Assembly (NCBI RefSeq): GCF_003611635.1
Contig: NZ_RAVZ01000070.1
Coordinates: forward strand, 1-32,443
Direction of reading: 5' to 3'
From: Corallococcus terminator
Lineage (GTDB): Bacteria > Myxococcota > Myxococcia > Myxococcales > Myxococcaceae
DNA length: 32,443 bases
The notes beneath the pieces were generated by a model, which saw nothing but the letters and a program-made list of their open reading frames with translations, ran no database searches and was not told the DNA's origin. Below, piece after piece: positions 9,186 to 17,130 of the stretch (within the stretch, counting starts at the first letter, position 1; every line of letters begins with the position of its first letter). The position numbers were made by a program, and so were the translations under genes.

Positions 9186-9702
9186 GCACGGGGAAGAGGG
9201 GCGGGTGGACGACGCGGGGCTTCTCGTCGCCCTGGGACACGAGGACGCGGGCGCCTTCGAGCAGGTCCTCGGCGTCCAGTGCCTCCACCACGGTGCGCGC
9301 GGCCATCTCCGGATCCATCACGCGGCAGTGCACGCGCATGAAGCCGCCTTCCGTCTCGCCGCCCTCCACCTCACCGTTGCCCGTCCAGCCGAGCGCGTCC
9401 GTGAGCAGCTCCTCCACGGCGTTGCGCTGCTCGAAGTCGTGGCCGCTGCCCTTGCCCTGCACGGCGTACTCCACCAGGAGCACGGCCATGGCCTCGGGCT
9501 CGGGCTCGTCGTAGCCGGCGTCTACCAGGGACTCGGCTTCCTGGGCGATGACCATGTCGGGGTCCTCGTCGGGAGGCACGGGGACGGCCTTCTGTTCGCC
9601 GCCATCGCCCACGGGGCCCCAGTGCACGGTGACGACGCCCTCGTGCTCCCAGGCCTCCCAGTAGCGCAGGGTGTCGCCGTCCTTCTTGTAGAGCTTCAGC
9701 AA
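9178..9702 (-). CDS. Small protein with a WGR-like N-terminus
   Basis: The 174-residue soluble acidic protein starts with LYKKDGDTLRYWEAWEHEG then VVTVHWGPVGDGGE. This follows the WGR-domain pattern (aromatic-rich strand, then W-G-x-x-G at W28-G32). The remainder (about 45-174) is Glu/Asp-rich, with a region on a mid-sequence Trp (LGWTGNGEVEGGETEGG), and I do not recognise it. The start is TTG at 9702, supported by GAGG eight bases upstream; the ATG just upstream is out of frame. It lies 51 bases downstream of a short-chain dehydrogenase gene and may share its transcript. WGR domains occur in DNA/ADP-ribose-related proteins, but no other such domain is seen, so function stays open. Confidence 0.8.
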   Translation of the reverse strand: MLKLYKKDGDTLRYWEAWEHEGVVTVHWGPVGDGGEQKAVPVPPDEDPDMVIAQEAESLVDAGYDEPEPEAMAVLLVEYAVQGKGSGHDFEQRNAVEELLTDALGWTGNGEVEGGETEGGFMRVHCRVMDPEMAARTVVEALDAEDLLEGARVLVSQGDEKPRVVHPPLFPVLK

Positions 9703-9753
9703 GCCAGTGGCCTCATGCGCGCGGACTCTACCGTCAGGCGGCCCTGGCGCGTC

Positions 9754-10524
9754 CTAGAAGGCACGGCCCTGGCCCCCATCCACGGGGAGGGTGGAGCCGG
9801 TGACCCACTTCGCCCGCTCGGAGCACAGGAAGGCGACCACGTCCGCCACCTCCTCCGGCGTGCCGAAGCGGCCCCAGGGAATCTGCTCGCGCACCATGCG
9901 GGCCACGGCTTCGGGGTCCAATTGCTGGCGTTTGTCCCAGCTCCCCCCGGGGAAGAAGATGGAGCCGGGGGCGACGGCGTTGACGCGGATGCGGTGGGGG
10001 GCCAGGTCCACCGCCATCTCCTTGGTCAGCGCGATGAGGGCCGCCTTGGCCGCGCTGTAGGGCGCGCTGGTGGCGTACTCGCGGCCGAAGATGGAGCTCA
10101 GGTGGACGATGCTGCCGCCCCCGCGCGCGCGCATCACCGTCAGTGCGCGCTGGCTGCACCACACGGCGGACATCAGGTTGCGCTGGAGCACGTCCGCCCA
10201 TTGTTCGGAGCTGGCCGCGTCGAAGGCGCCCGCGCCGCCGCTGCCGCCCACGTTGTTGACCAGGATGTCCAGCGAGCCAAAGGCGCGCACCGCCGCGTCC
10301 ACCGCGGACTGGGCCCCCTCGGGGGTCGCCACGTCCGCGACCACCGTGGCCACCTGCGCGCCCTCGGAGCGCAGCGCCTTGGCGACCGCCTCCACGGGCT
10401 CCAGGTTCCGAGCGCACACGCACACCCGGGCGCCCTCGCGCGACAACACCGTGGCGATGGCCCGTCCGATGCCCCGGCTGCTGCCGGTGACGAGTGCGGT
10501 TTTTCCCGTGATTCCGAGTTCCAT
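9754..10524 (-). CDS. Short-chain dehydrogenase/reductase (FabG-like SDR)
   Basis: This is an NAD(P)-dependent oxidoreductase of the classical SDR family, 256 residues long. TGSSRGIG (13-20) is the cofactor-binding glycine motif. NNVG (90-93) replaces the usual NNAG, N116 sits in the fourth active-site position, S143/S144 precede the catalytic Y156-x3-K160 (YSAAK), and the end PVDGGQG is typical. An Arg after GSS (R17) suggests NADPH preference. The start at 10524 (MELGITGKTALVTG) has AAGGGG upstream; the longer frame to 10563 is not family-like. The substrate is unknown; resemblance is to 3-oxoacyl-ACP reductase-like and xenobiotic SDRs, and the gene is not in a fatty-acid cluster. Confidence 0.95.
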   Translation of the reverse strand: MELGITGKTALVTGSSRGIGRAIATVLSREGARVCVCARNLEPVEAVAKALRSEGAQVATVVADVATPEGAQSAVDAAVRAFGSLDILVNNVGGSGGAGAFDAASSEQWADVLQRNLMSAVWCSQRALTVMRARGGGSIVHLSSIFGREYATSAPYSAAKAALIALTKEMAVDLAPHRIRVNAVAPGSIFFPGGSWDKRQQLDPEAVARMVREQIPWGRFGTPEEVADVVAFLCSERAKWVTGSTLPVDGGQGRAF

Positions 10525-10601
10525 GGAGCCCCTTCTACCGCTGGAGCGGGGCGCATGGGGCACGGGTTTACGGGGGGCGGTCGAGATCCGAACGGAAGGG
10601 A

Positions 10602-11192
10602 TTAGAGGCGCTCGAAGAGGTCCAGGCGCCAGGTGCCGTCCATCTCTCCGCGCAGGTGGCGCAGGGACTTGGGGGAGAGGCGGCGGAAGGAGTCATGCAC
10701 GTCGTGGCCGTTGAGGCGCATGTCGCGGCTCTGGCCGGTCCAGTGGATGAGGCACAGGTGCCCGCCCGGCTCCAGGTGTTCGAGGATGCGCTGCTGCGCG
10801 CGCTCCAATTCCTGCGGGCTCCAATGGCAGGCGCGTTCGGACACGAGGGTGAGGTCGAATCGTTGGTCTGGGTATTCGTCCGGCACGGCCATCACCTGGA
10901 AGCGCACGTGGGGCAGGTGGCGACAGCGGTGGATGGCGCGGGCCTGGGCCAGCCGGGACACCTCCACGGAGAGCAGGGCGTCACATCTCGCCTGGAGCTT
11001 CTCGGTGAGAACGCCGATGGCGCCGCCAATCTCGAAGGCGGAGCGGTAGCGGGCGCGGGGCAGCGCATCCAGGGTGACCGCGTCACGGCTGCGCACGGAG
11101 CCGAGCGCGTCGAAGCGCCACGGGTCTTCTGTCTCCTGGAGTGATGGGGCGGCGGGCGGGACGAGGAGGGGCGCGGACCGCGACGTCTTCAT
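10602..11192 (-). CDS. NodS-like SAM-dependent methyltransferase
   Basis: The 196-residue class I methyltransferase resembles the NodS family. Motif I is FEIGGAIGVLTEKL (53-66), the acidic residue after strand 2 is E77 in SVEVSRLA, and FDLTLVSE (112-119) is the post-motif strand. HVRFQVMAVPDEYPDQRFD is the NodS-like segment between them. Many relatives have C-S-I-G where this one has G-A-I-G. The start chosen is ATG at 11192 (MKTSRSAP); the upstream extension is disordered. The methyl acceptor is unknown. The gene is 76 bases upstream of the SDR start and in the same direction. Confidence 0.9.
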   Translation of the reverse strand: MKTSRSAPLLVPPAAPSLQETEDPWRFDALGSVRSRDAVTLDALPRARYRSAFEIGGAIGVLTEKLQARCDALLSVEVSRLAQARAIHRCRHLPHVRFQVMAVPDEYPDQRFDLTLVSERACHWSPQELERAQQRILEHLEPGGHLCLIHWTGQSRDMRLNGHDVHDSFRRLSPKSLRHLRGEMDGTWRLDLFERL

Positions 11193-11355
11193 CAGGGGGG
11201 CTCCGGTGGATCGCGAACCCGGAGGATGGGGACGTCGCGGGCCTGCTACATCCCGTCCGTGGAGGCCCGGGGATGTGTCGGCCGTGCACACCGGTGCGAG
11301 GCTTCATCCGCTGGAGGACGGCCCGGGACTCCAGGGCAGGCGGGACGTCAGGAGG

Positions 11356-12255
11356 TCAGCGATCAGGCCAGGAGTCCGGCTGGCAGGACCAGGGAAGCGT
11401 CTCCTTGCGGCGATCGCAGTGGTAGCCCTCGGCGCACGGATTGGGTCCGTTCGGGTCGCAGGCCTGGAGGCAGTGATAGCGGTCGCAGACCTTGCCCTCC
11501 GCGCAGGTGGGGTTGGGGCTCTTGTCGGAACAGCGCTCGACGCACTCCGCCCAGACCTTGCCGGGGAATCGCGCATCTGGGGAGACTTGGCATTTGCGTC
11601 CCTCGGGACAGGGCGTCTCCAGGCAATTGGGGCCGTAGATCTTCGCGCAGGTGGAGGTCCCACCCTCAGAGGAGATGCAGTGTTGGCCGTCGGGACATCC
11701 CCGTGTCTCGCACGTGGGCAGGCACGAAGGCCCCGGATTCACATCCGCGCAGAAGAACCCTTCTGGACAGGTATTGGGTTCGTTGAGCGTGCAGGCGCGG
11801 GCACAGAAACCACCCTCGCCCGAGCAGCGAAGGTCCGCGGTGCAAGCAGACTGCGAGTTCCTGGGGAGGTCCCAGCAATGCTCCCCCTCCAGGCGCGGTC
11901 CGATGGGGGCACAGAGTTTGACCCGTGGCCCTCCATTGATGGTGCTCAGCGTGCTGCACCGCTGTCCCTCGGGACACTGCACGTCGGTCATGCAGTTGCT
12001 GTCAGTGCAGTAGTGTCCGAACCGGACGTCGAAGAAGCAGCCCAGCGGGTGCTCACAGTCGCTCTGCTTCGAGCAGGAGCGGTGGTACGTCAGCAGTCGC
12101 GTGTGGTCCTCGATGCCGAGGATGGGGATGAGCCGTGCCTGCCCTGGTACCTCAAGGGTGTCTGACTCCCTCAGTCGCCCCAGGACGAAGAGAAGCGGGG
12201 TGATCAACGCGAGGCAGCCGAGAAGGCTCACCAGTGCCTGCCACGTTCGCGTCAT
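11356..12255 (-). CDS. Cys-rich membrane-anchored protein with CPEGxxC modules
   Basis: The 299-residue protein has one N-terminal hydrophobic anchor (about 7-26, LVSLLGCLALITPLLFVLG) and an exported Cys-rich region. That region contains repeated short modules of the form C-P/A-E/D-G-x-x-C: CPEGQRC, CPEGFFC, CPDGQHC, CPEGRKC, CAEGKVC and CAEGYHC, plus related CEHPLGC and CSGEGGFC. They resemble EGF/Dickkopf-type disulfide modules found in many myxobacterial surface proteins. No catalytic motif is visible. The start at 12255 is fixed by an ATGA overlap with the upstream lipoprotein gene, giving MTRTWQAL. LLGC could be read as a lipobox, but hydrophobic sequence continues after it, so a membrane anchor is more likely. 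Confidence 0.85.
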   Translation of the reverse strand: MTRTWQALVSLLGCLALITPLLFVLGRLRESDTLEVPGQARLIPILGIEDHTRLLTYHRSCSKQSDCEHPLGCFFDVRFGHYCTDSNCMTDVQCPEGQRCSTLSTINGGPRVKLCAPIGPRLEGEHCWDLPRNSQSACTADLRCSGEGGFCARACTLNEPNTCPEGFFCADVNPGPSCLPTCETRGCPDGQHCISSEGGTSTCAKIYGPNCLETPCPEGRKCQVSPDARFPGKVWAECVERCSDKSPNPTCAEGKVCDRYHCLQACDPNGPNPCAEGYHCDRRKETLPWSCQPDSWPDR

Positions 12256-12506
12256 TCGCATGCCTCGATGCACTCGTCACTCTGCTCGCGCCCGTTGGAG
12301 CAATAACGCCTGAAGGCATCTGAAGCGCAGCCCTCCTCCGGTACCTGCTCTTCCGCATCCCGATGCACCGCCCGGTCCGCGAGTCCTCCCCGCCGGTGCA
12401 CCTCCGGACACGCGCTCAAGCAGCCCATGACGCACAGCCACACTCCCACGGAATGCGCGCGCGCCCAGCTCAATCCCTGCACAGCCCCGGCGAGGCCCTG
12501 TCCCAT
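12252..12506 (-). CDS. Small Cys-rich lipoprotein coupled to the Cys-rich anchored protein
   Basis: The 84-residue product begins with a signal containing Arg/His and a hydrophobic stretch (SVGVWLCVMGCLSAC). It ends in a lipobox-like LSAC, so lipidation is likely. The mature part of about 50 residues carries four cysteines in EGCASDAFRRYC and DECIEACE, probably two disulfides. Its stop overlaps the next start (ATGA, 12252-12255), so the two are translated together and may act as a pair on the cell surface. The start is uncertain: ATG codons at 12506, 12545 and 12560 are in frame. The latter two fall inside a hairpin just after pgi, which favours 12506. I do not recognise a family. Confidence 0.65.
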   Translation of the reverse strand: MGQGLAGAVQGLSWARAHSVGVWLCVMGCLSACPEVHRRGGLADRAVHRDAEEQVPEEGCASDAFRRYCSNGREQSDECIEACE

Positions 12507-12543
12507 GACGGCCCAGGCTATCCGCCGCCCGGGCCCGTCAAGC

Positions 12544-12561
12544 ATTGCCCCGCCGGGCAAT
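12544..12561 (-). terminator. Hairpin after pgi
   Basis: ATTGCCC (12544-12550) and GGGCAAT (12555-12561) form a perfect 7-bp stem with a 4-base loop, beginning 11 bases beyond the pgi stop. There is no T-run on the minus strand, so it may be a weak terminator or a processing site. Confidence 0.45.
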
Positions 12562-12572
12562 CACAGTGTCCG

Positions 12573-14162
12573 CTACCCCGCCTGGAAACGGGCTTCCGCG
12601 GGGCGCTCGCCACCAGAGCGCTTCACGCCGTGGTCACCGTTGGCGGCCAGGTGCTCCAGCAGCTTGAACACCGTCTCCGCCTCGTCCGCGGCGCCGATGT
12701 CCTGGGCCAACTGATCCGCCGAGCGCGCCTCCGCCTTCGCCGACTGCAACTTCGTCAGCAGCTTGCCCTGCAACTCCAGCACGCGGCCCGCGGCCTTCTT
12801 GCCCGCCTCCACGCCCGGCTGGTGATAGGCATTGATGTTCACGAGGCTGGCGTAGAGCCCCACCGCCCGCTCGTACAAGGCAATCAACGCTCCCACCGTG
12901 CGCGCGCTCACGTCCTGCACGGTGAGCGTCATCGACTCGCGGCCCTTCTCGAACAGCGCCCGGCGCGTGCCCAGGAAGAAGCCCAGCAGGTAGTCGCCGC
13001 TGGTGTTGTCACCCTCCACCGCCATGGACTTGCCGTCGCGGTCCTTCAGCACCTCCACGAAGGTGACGAAGAAGTTGTTCACGCCCTCGCGAAGCTGCTG
13101 CACGTACGCGTGCTGGTCCGTGGAGCCCTTGTTGCCGTAGACGGCGATGCCCTGGTTCACCACCTTGCCGTCCAGGCTCAATTCCTTGCCCAGCGACTCC
13201 ATCACGAGCTGCTGGAGGTACTTGGACATCAGCATCAGCCGGTCCTTGTACGGCAGGATGACCATGTCCTTGGTGCCCTTGCCGCCGCCCGCGTGGAACC
13301 ACATCAGCGCGAGCAGCGCCGCCGGGTTCTTCGCCACGTCGTGCACCCGCGTCACCGCGTCCATGTCCTTCGCGCCCGCGAGGAAGCCCTCCACGTCCAG
13401 CCCCTGCAACCGCGCCGGCACCAGGCCCACCGCCGACATGATGGACGTGCGGCCGCCAACCCAGTCCCACATGGGGAAGGTGCGCAGCCAGTGGTGCTTC
13501 TTCGCGTACTGGTCCAACTCGCTGCCGTCGCCCGTCACCGCGACCGCGTGCGCGCCGAAGTCCAGGCCGCGCTGCTGGTACGCGCGCTCCGTCTCCAGCA
13601 TGCCGTTGCGCGTCTCCTTGGTGCCGCCCGACTTGCTGATGACCACCGTGAGCGTCTCCGACAGCCGCTCACCCAGGGCCCCCAGCGTCCGGTCCATCCC
13701 GTCCGGGTCCGTGTTGTCCAGGAAATGCACCTGCATCGGGTCCCGGTGCGAACCCAGCGCGTCCGCGACCAACTGCGGCCCCAGCGCCGACCCGCCAATG
13801 CCCACCAGCAGCACCTGCGTGAACTTCGCCGCCTTCGCGGGCTTCACCTTGCCCGCGTGCACGTCCCGCGCGAACGCCGCCACCGCGTCCTGCATGGCGG
13901 TGATGTCGGTCTTCAGCCCGGCTTCCGGCGACAGCTCCGGCGCGCGCAGCCAGTAGTGGCCCACGCGGCGCTTCTCGTCCGGGTTCGCGATGGCGCCCTT
14001 CTCCAGCGCATCCATGGCCTGGAACGCCGCGTCCGTGCGCGCGCGCATCCCGTCCAGGAAGTCCGCGCCGAAGTTCATGCGGGAGATGTCCAGCGTGAGC
14101 CCCACCGAGGGGACGACGCACAGGTGCCGCTGGTACCGCTCCCACAACTCGCGCTCCGTCAT
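12573..14162 (-). CDS. pgi: Glucose-6-phosphate isomerase
   Basis: This enzyme interconverts glucose 6-phosphate and fructose 6-phosphate in glycolysis and gluconeogenesis. The 529-residue cytoplasmic enzyme has two SIS domains. [10 protein letters not shown] (strand and loop of SIS 1), SKSGGTKET (sugar-phosphate binding), the catalytic base region with E322 (VMESLGKE), H351 (STDQHAYVQ) and K455 in GVEAGKK are all in place. The ATG at 14162 follows AAGGAG with good spacing. It stands alone: the upstream neighbour (a hydroxylase) ends 170 bases before it and the downstream gene is a small lipoprotein. Confidence 0.98.
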   Translation of the reverse strand: MTERELWERYQRHLCVVPSVGLTLDISRMNFGADFLDGMRARTDAAFQAMDALEKGAIANPDEKRRVGHYWLRAPELSPEAGLKTDITAMQDAVAAFARDVHAGKVKPAKAAKFTQVLLVGIGGSALGPQLVADALGSHRDPMQVHFLDNTDPDGMDRTLGALGERLSETLTVVISKSGGTKETRNGMLETERAYQQRGLDFGAHAVAVTGDGSELDQYAKKHHWLRTFPMWDWVGGRTSIMSAVGLVPARLQGLDVEGFLAGAKDMDAVTRVHDVAKNPAALLALMWFHAGGGKGTKDMVILPYKDRLMLMSKYLQQLVMESLGKELSLDGKVVNQGIAVYGNKGSTDQHAYVQQLREGVNNFFVTFVEVLKDRDGKSMAVEGDNTSGDYLLGFFLGTRRALFEKGRESMTLTVQDVSARTVGALIALYERAVGLYASLVNINAYHQPGVEAGKKAAGRVLELQGKLLTKLQSAKAEARSADQLAQDIGAADEAETVFKLLEHLAANGDHGVKRSGGERPAEARFQAG

Positions 14163-14332
14163 GACCCGACTCCTTGCTTGGGAGAGGCGCCCGCCTTCAC
14201 GCGCGGGGCCTGGAAATCATCACCTCCCACCGTAGCAAGGCCCGCACGGCACGGACGCAACGATGTCGTGCTCCACGTTGCCTGGACGTCGCTTCGCTTG
14301 CGCCCCCTGTCGTCCGGGAGGCGCTTGCGCAC

Positions 14333-15232
14333 TCAAGGCGCCGGGTGCGCCGCTTCCACGGGCGGAGGGGCCTCCGGGGGCAATGCCCCCTGGGGCTTCC
14401 ATGCCGGGTTGCGGAAGACATACGACAGCCGCTGGCTCAGGGGCCCCGGCCGGGCGGCGTCCCGGACGATGTTGCCGTACTCGTGGAACGCGATGCGCAC
14501 CGGGTTGTACGTGGTGAGGTTCTTCACCAGCCCGTAGATGGGGCGCTCGACCTCCGGGGTGAAGGTGCCGAAGAGCCGGTCCCAGATGATCAGGATGCCC
14601 GCGTAGTTCGTGTCCAGGTAGACGGTGTTGGACGCGTGGTGCGCGCGGTGGTGCGAGGGCGTGTTGAACAGCCACTCGAACGGACGCGGCATCCGGTGGA
14701 TGGCCTCCGTGTGGATCCAATACTGGTACAGCAGGCTCACGGCCTGCTGCGTGACGATCATCGCCGGGGAGAAGCCCATCAGCGCGAGCGGCGCCCAGAA
14801 CACCCAGCCCGTCATCGGCGTCCACGTCTGCCGCAGCGCCGTGGACAGGTTGTAGTGCTGGCTGGAGTGGTGCACCACGTGCGAGGCCCAGAAGAAGCGG
14901 CTCTCATGATGGACGCGGTGGAAGGCGTAGTAGCAGAGGTCCTCCAGGAAGAAGAGCAGCACCCAGGCCACCAGTCCGGAGCCCATGCGCAGCGGCGTCA
15001 GGTGGTAGAGCGCCGCGTAGCCCGCGAAGGCCACGCCCTTCCAGCCCACGCCCACCACCACGCTGCCCAGGCCCATGGAGAGGCTGGCCACCGTGTCCTT
15101 CCAGGTGTGGCCCTTGACGCTGTCGCCCCCTTCGGCGCGCAGCTTCTTCACCCACAGGGCCTCGGCGATGACGGTGAGGACGAACACCGGGATGGCCGGG
15201 GTGATGAGGTCGGGGATGTGCGCCGTGTCCAT
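14333..15232 (-). CDS. Sterol desaturase / fatty acid hydroxylase family protein
   Basis: This is a membrane di-iron enzyme family that hydroxylates or desaturates lipids. The 299 residues hold several hydrophobic segments and the three expected histidine boxes: HRVHH (105-109), HVVHH (118-122) and HHRAHH (194-199). Other conserved histidines are at about 174 and 179. Spacing and length fit bacterial members; the C-terminus is Pro/Ala-rich and variable. It starts 26 bases after the TetR gene and is probably the target operon of that repressor. The substrate is unknown; sterols, carotenoids, ornithine lipids or fatty acids are all possible for the family. Confidence 0.95.
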   Translation of the reverse strand: MDTAHIPDLITPAIPVFVLTVIAEALWVKKLRAEGGDSVKGHTWKDTVASLSMGLGSVVVGVGWKGVAFAGYAALYHLTPLRMGSGLVAWVLLFFLEDLCYYAFHRVHHESRFFWASHVVHHSSQHYNLSTALRQTWTPMTGWVFWAPLALMGFSPAMIVTQQAVSLLYQYWIHTEAIHRMPRPFEWLFNTPSHHRAHHASNTVYLDTNYAGILIIWDRLFGTFTPEVERPIYGLVKNLTTYNPVRIAFHEYGNIVRDAARPGPLSQRLSYVFRNPAWKPQGALPPEAPPPVEAAHPAP

Positions 15233-15258
15233 GAAAGACCTCCTGCTGTTTCAACCGC

Positions 15259-15927
15259 TCAGGCTTTGGGGGCGAAGGCGACGCGCATGAAGCGCGCCAG
15301 GGTGTCCAGCATGCGGCGGTGCGCCGGGTCCGACGGGCGGGCCGCGCCGCCCACCGCCGCGCCCTGAACCGCGTCCAGGGCCAGCTCCACCACGTCGTCG
15401 AAGTCCGGGTGCGTGGCGGCCACGTCCGGGAACAATTCACGCGCCACGTGGTGCAGGTTCCTGCGGTGCGGCCCGTCCACCGCGGCCAGCGCCCGCTGCA
15501 ACTCCGGGTCGGTGCGCGCCGCGACGTACAGCTCGATGGCCGCCTGCAATTCCGGCCGCTGGTAGACGGCCCACAACATGTCCACCGCCGCGCCCACCCG
15601 GTCCTTGCCGGAGGGCCGCGCGCCCACGCCCGCCAGGAAGTCCTGGATGATGCGCGGGAAGAGGTGCTCCACCGCCACCGCGAGCAATTCCTCCTTCGTG
15701 TCGAAGTGCGTGAAGAGCGCCCCTTGGGACACGCCCGCCCGCTTCGCCACCGCCACCGTCGTCAGCCGCGCGTAGCCCTGCTCCACCAGCGTCTCCAGGG
15801 TCGCGTCCAGCAGCTTGCGCCGCGTCGTCTCCCGGCGCTCCGCCTGCGTACGGCGCACCCCCGGCACGGCGCGGACGACGGCCGTCCTGGGAGCGGGCCT
15901 GGAGCGGGGGGCGGACTTCGGGGGCAT
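15259..15927 (-). CDS. TetR/AcrR family repressor
   Basis: The 222-residue regulator has a basic disordered N-terminus (1-30). The TetR helix-turn-helix follows at about 32-78 (AERRETTRRKLLDATLETL, then TTVAVAKRAGVSQGALFTHF with the recognition helix at 68-76). The C-terminal ligand domain has no clear signature. The start is ATG at 15927 (MPPKSAPRS); the ORF upstream runs through the operator and is not coding. The perfect palindrome at 15954-15971 lies 27 bases upstream of the start, so self-repression is expected, with the lipid hydroxylase downstream on the same transcript. The inducer is probably a lipid or hydrophobic compound (inference from the partner). Confidence 0.95.
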   Translation of the reverse strand: MPPKSAPRSRPAPRTAVVRAVPGVRRTQAERRETTRRKLLDATLETLVEQGYARLTTVAVAKRAGVSQGALFTHFDTKEELLAVAVEHLFPRIIQDFLAGVGARPSGKDRVGAAVDMLWAVYQRPELQAAIELYVAARTDPELQRALAAVDGPHRRNLHHVARELFPDVAATHPDFDDVVELALDAVQGAAVGGAARPSDPAHRRMLDTLARFMRVAFAPKA

Positions 15928-15953
15928 ACGGTGAAGGATAGTCCGCAACTTAA

Positions 15954-15971
15954 AAAGTGACCAGTCACTTT
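15954..15971 (-). promoter_or_regulatory. Operator of the TetR-hydroxylase operon
   Basis: AAAGTGAC and GTCACTTT are perfect inverted 8-base arms separated by two bases (CA). On the minus strand TGGTCA (possible -35) lies in this site, and TATCCT lies 17 bases downstream of it as a possible -10. Position, size and neighbour make it the likely TetR binding site. Confidence 0.75.
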
Positions 15972-16329
15972 GTGTGACGGGGCTTCCACGTGTCGGATGC
16001 CGCACGGGGGCTTGTCGCTGATCCACGCGGGCGGGGTGTTCCAGGCCTGCTGGCTGGGCGGGGGAGCGTTCGAGCGTCTGTCTTTGCGACCGTCATGCTG
16101 GCAGGGATTGGGGCGGGACCCTTCCAGAGGGCCCGGGCCCGCCAACCGGGCAGGCGACGAGGCAGGCGCTCCCATGCTTCAGGCCGGTTTCTCCTCTGTG
16201 ATGTGGTCAAGGGTCGGCCCCTTGAGACGGAGCGGGGCGCAGCTCGGCTGCTAGTGATCCGTTCGGGATTGAGCGAAAATCGGTGGGAAATACCGCAAGC
16301 CCTTGCACCGGTTGTCCGCCCGCCCCGAT
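15972..16329. other. Intergenic region between TetR and M23 peptidase genes
   Basis: About 360 bases without a convincing gene; plus-strand ORFs here are Arg/Gly-rich and overlap the peptidase in another frame. It holds a perfect 7-bp hairpin, TCAAGGG (16207-16213) with CCCTTGA (16219-16225). An AT-richer stretch at about 16264-16295 (TTGAGC with TACCGC 16 bases on) is the best promoter candidate for the peptidase. Confidence 0.45.
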
Positions 16330-17130
16330 ATGACCATTACCGCTCTTCTCGTCGGCTCCCTCCTCGCTTCGGCTCCCTCCGTCCCCCCCAAGGCCCAGGC
16401 CGCCTCGAATGTCGTCGCCGAGGTGGCTGTGCCCTTCGCGTGTGGTCGCATCTACACGGTGAGTCAGGGCCACGAAACGGGCAGTCACCAGCACAACGAC
16501 ACGTTCGCGTGGGATTTCCGGATGCCGGAAGGCACGCCCATCGTGGCGGCGCATGACGGGACCGTCCGCATGGCGCGTGGCGACAGCAAGCAGGGCGGAT
16601 GTGGCGAGCAGTTCGCGCCGCTGGCCAACTATGTCGTCATCTCCCACGGCGACGGGCTGGAGACGCAGTACCTGCACTTCAGCGCCGTGGTGGTGAAGCC
16701 CGGTGAGCGCGTGAAGGAGGGCCAGCTCATCGGCTTCTCCGGCGCGACGGGCTGGGCGTGCGGCGCGCACCTGCACTTCAAGGTCGCCAAGGAGCAGGGC
16801 TCCGGGTGGAACAACCCCTCCGTGCCCGCGCGCATCGTGGGCTTCGGGGATCCGGTGCGCGACACGCTGGTGTCGGCGCCGTTGTGCAAGGACTCCGCTC
16901 AGCCGATGATGGCGTCCAACGGGGGCGTCCACACGCCGGGCCAGGCGGTGGTGTCCATGTCACCGCCCGTCGCGGGTTCGATCCAGGATGCGTCGCGCGG
17001 CCTGCCGCCCGGGGCCAAGGCCATTCTCGACGGCCTCTCCCAGCCTCCCGCCCAGGGCGGCGAGGGACTCGACAAAGCGAGCCCGTCCCGCTCTCCCAGC
17101 ATGGCGAGCGGCTCCGACGAGACTCGCTGA
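16330..17130 (+). CDS. Secreted M23-family metallopeptidase
   Basis: M23 (LytM) endopeptidases cut peptidoglycan cross-links or Gly-rich peptides using zinc. The 266-residue product has a signal peptide (MTITALLVGSLLASAPSVPP, cleavage near AQA-A). The LytM zinc residues are H53-x3-D57 (HQHND) and H147-x-H149 (HLHF), with H116 in between (YLHFS). Four cysteines lie in the mature domain. From residue about 205 the tail is Pro/Ser/Gly-rich and disordered, and its last roughly 56 codons overlap the end of the opposite-strand GTPase gene. The start is ATG at 16330; an upstream TTG at 16303 would add residues before the signal peptide. Secreted lysis of prey or self-wall remodelling are both plausible. 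Confidence 0.93.
   Translation: MTITALLVGSLLASAPSVPPKAQAASNVVAEVAVPFACGRIYTVSQGHETGSHQHNDTFAWDFRMPEGTPIVAAHDGTVRMARGDSKQGGCGEQFAPLANYVVISHGDGLETQYLHFSAVVVKPGERVKEGQLIGFSGATGWACGAHLHFKVAKEQGSGWNNPSVPARIVGFGDPVRDTLVSAPLCKDSAQPMMASNGGVHTPGQAVVSMSPPVAGSIQDASRGLPPGAKAILDGLSQPPAQGGEGLDKASPSRSPSMASGSDETR

Noticed and set aside
12363-14537. 724-codon plus-strand ORF over pgi
   Set aside because: Antisense to the entire pgi gene and composed of Arg/Leu/His repeats.
15990-16556. 188-codon plus-strand ORF before the peptidase
   Set aside because: Overlaps the M23 gene in another frame and has no family pattern.
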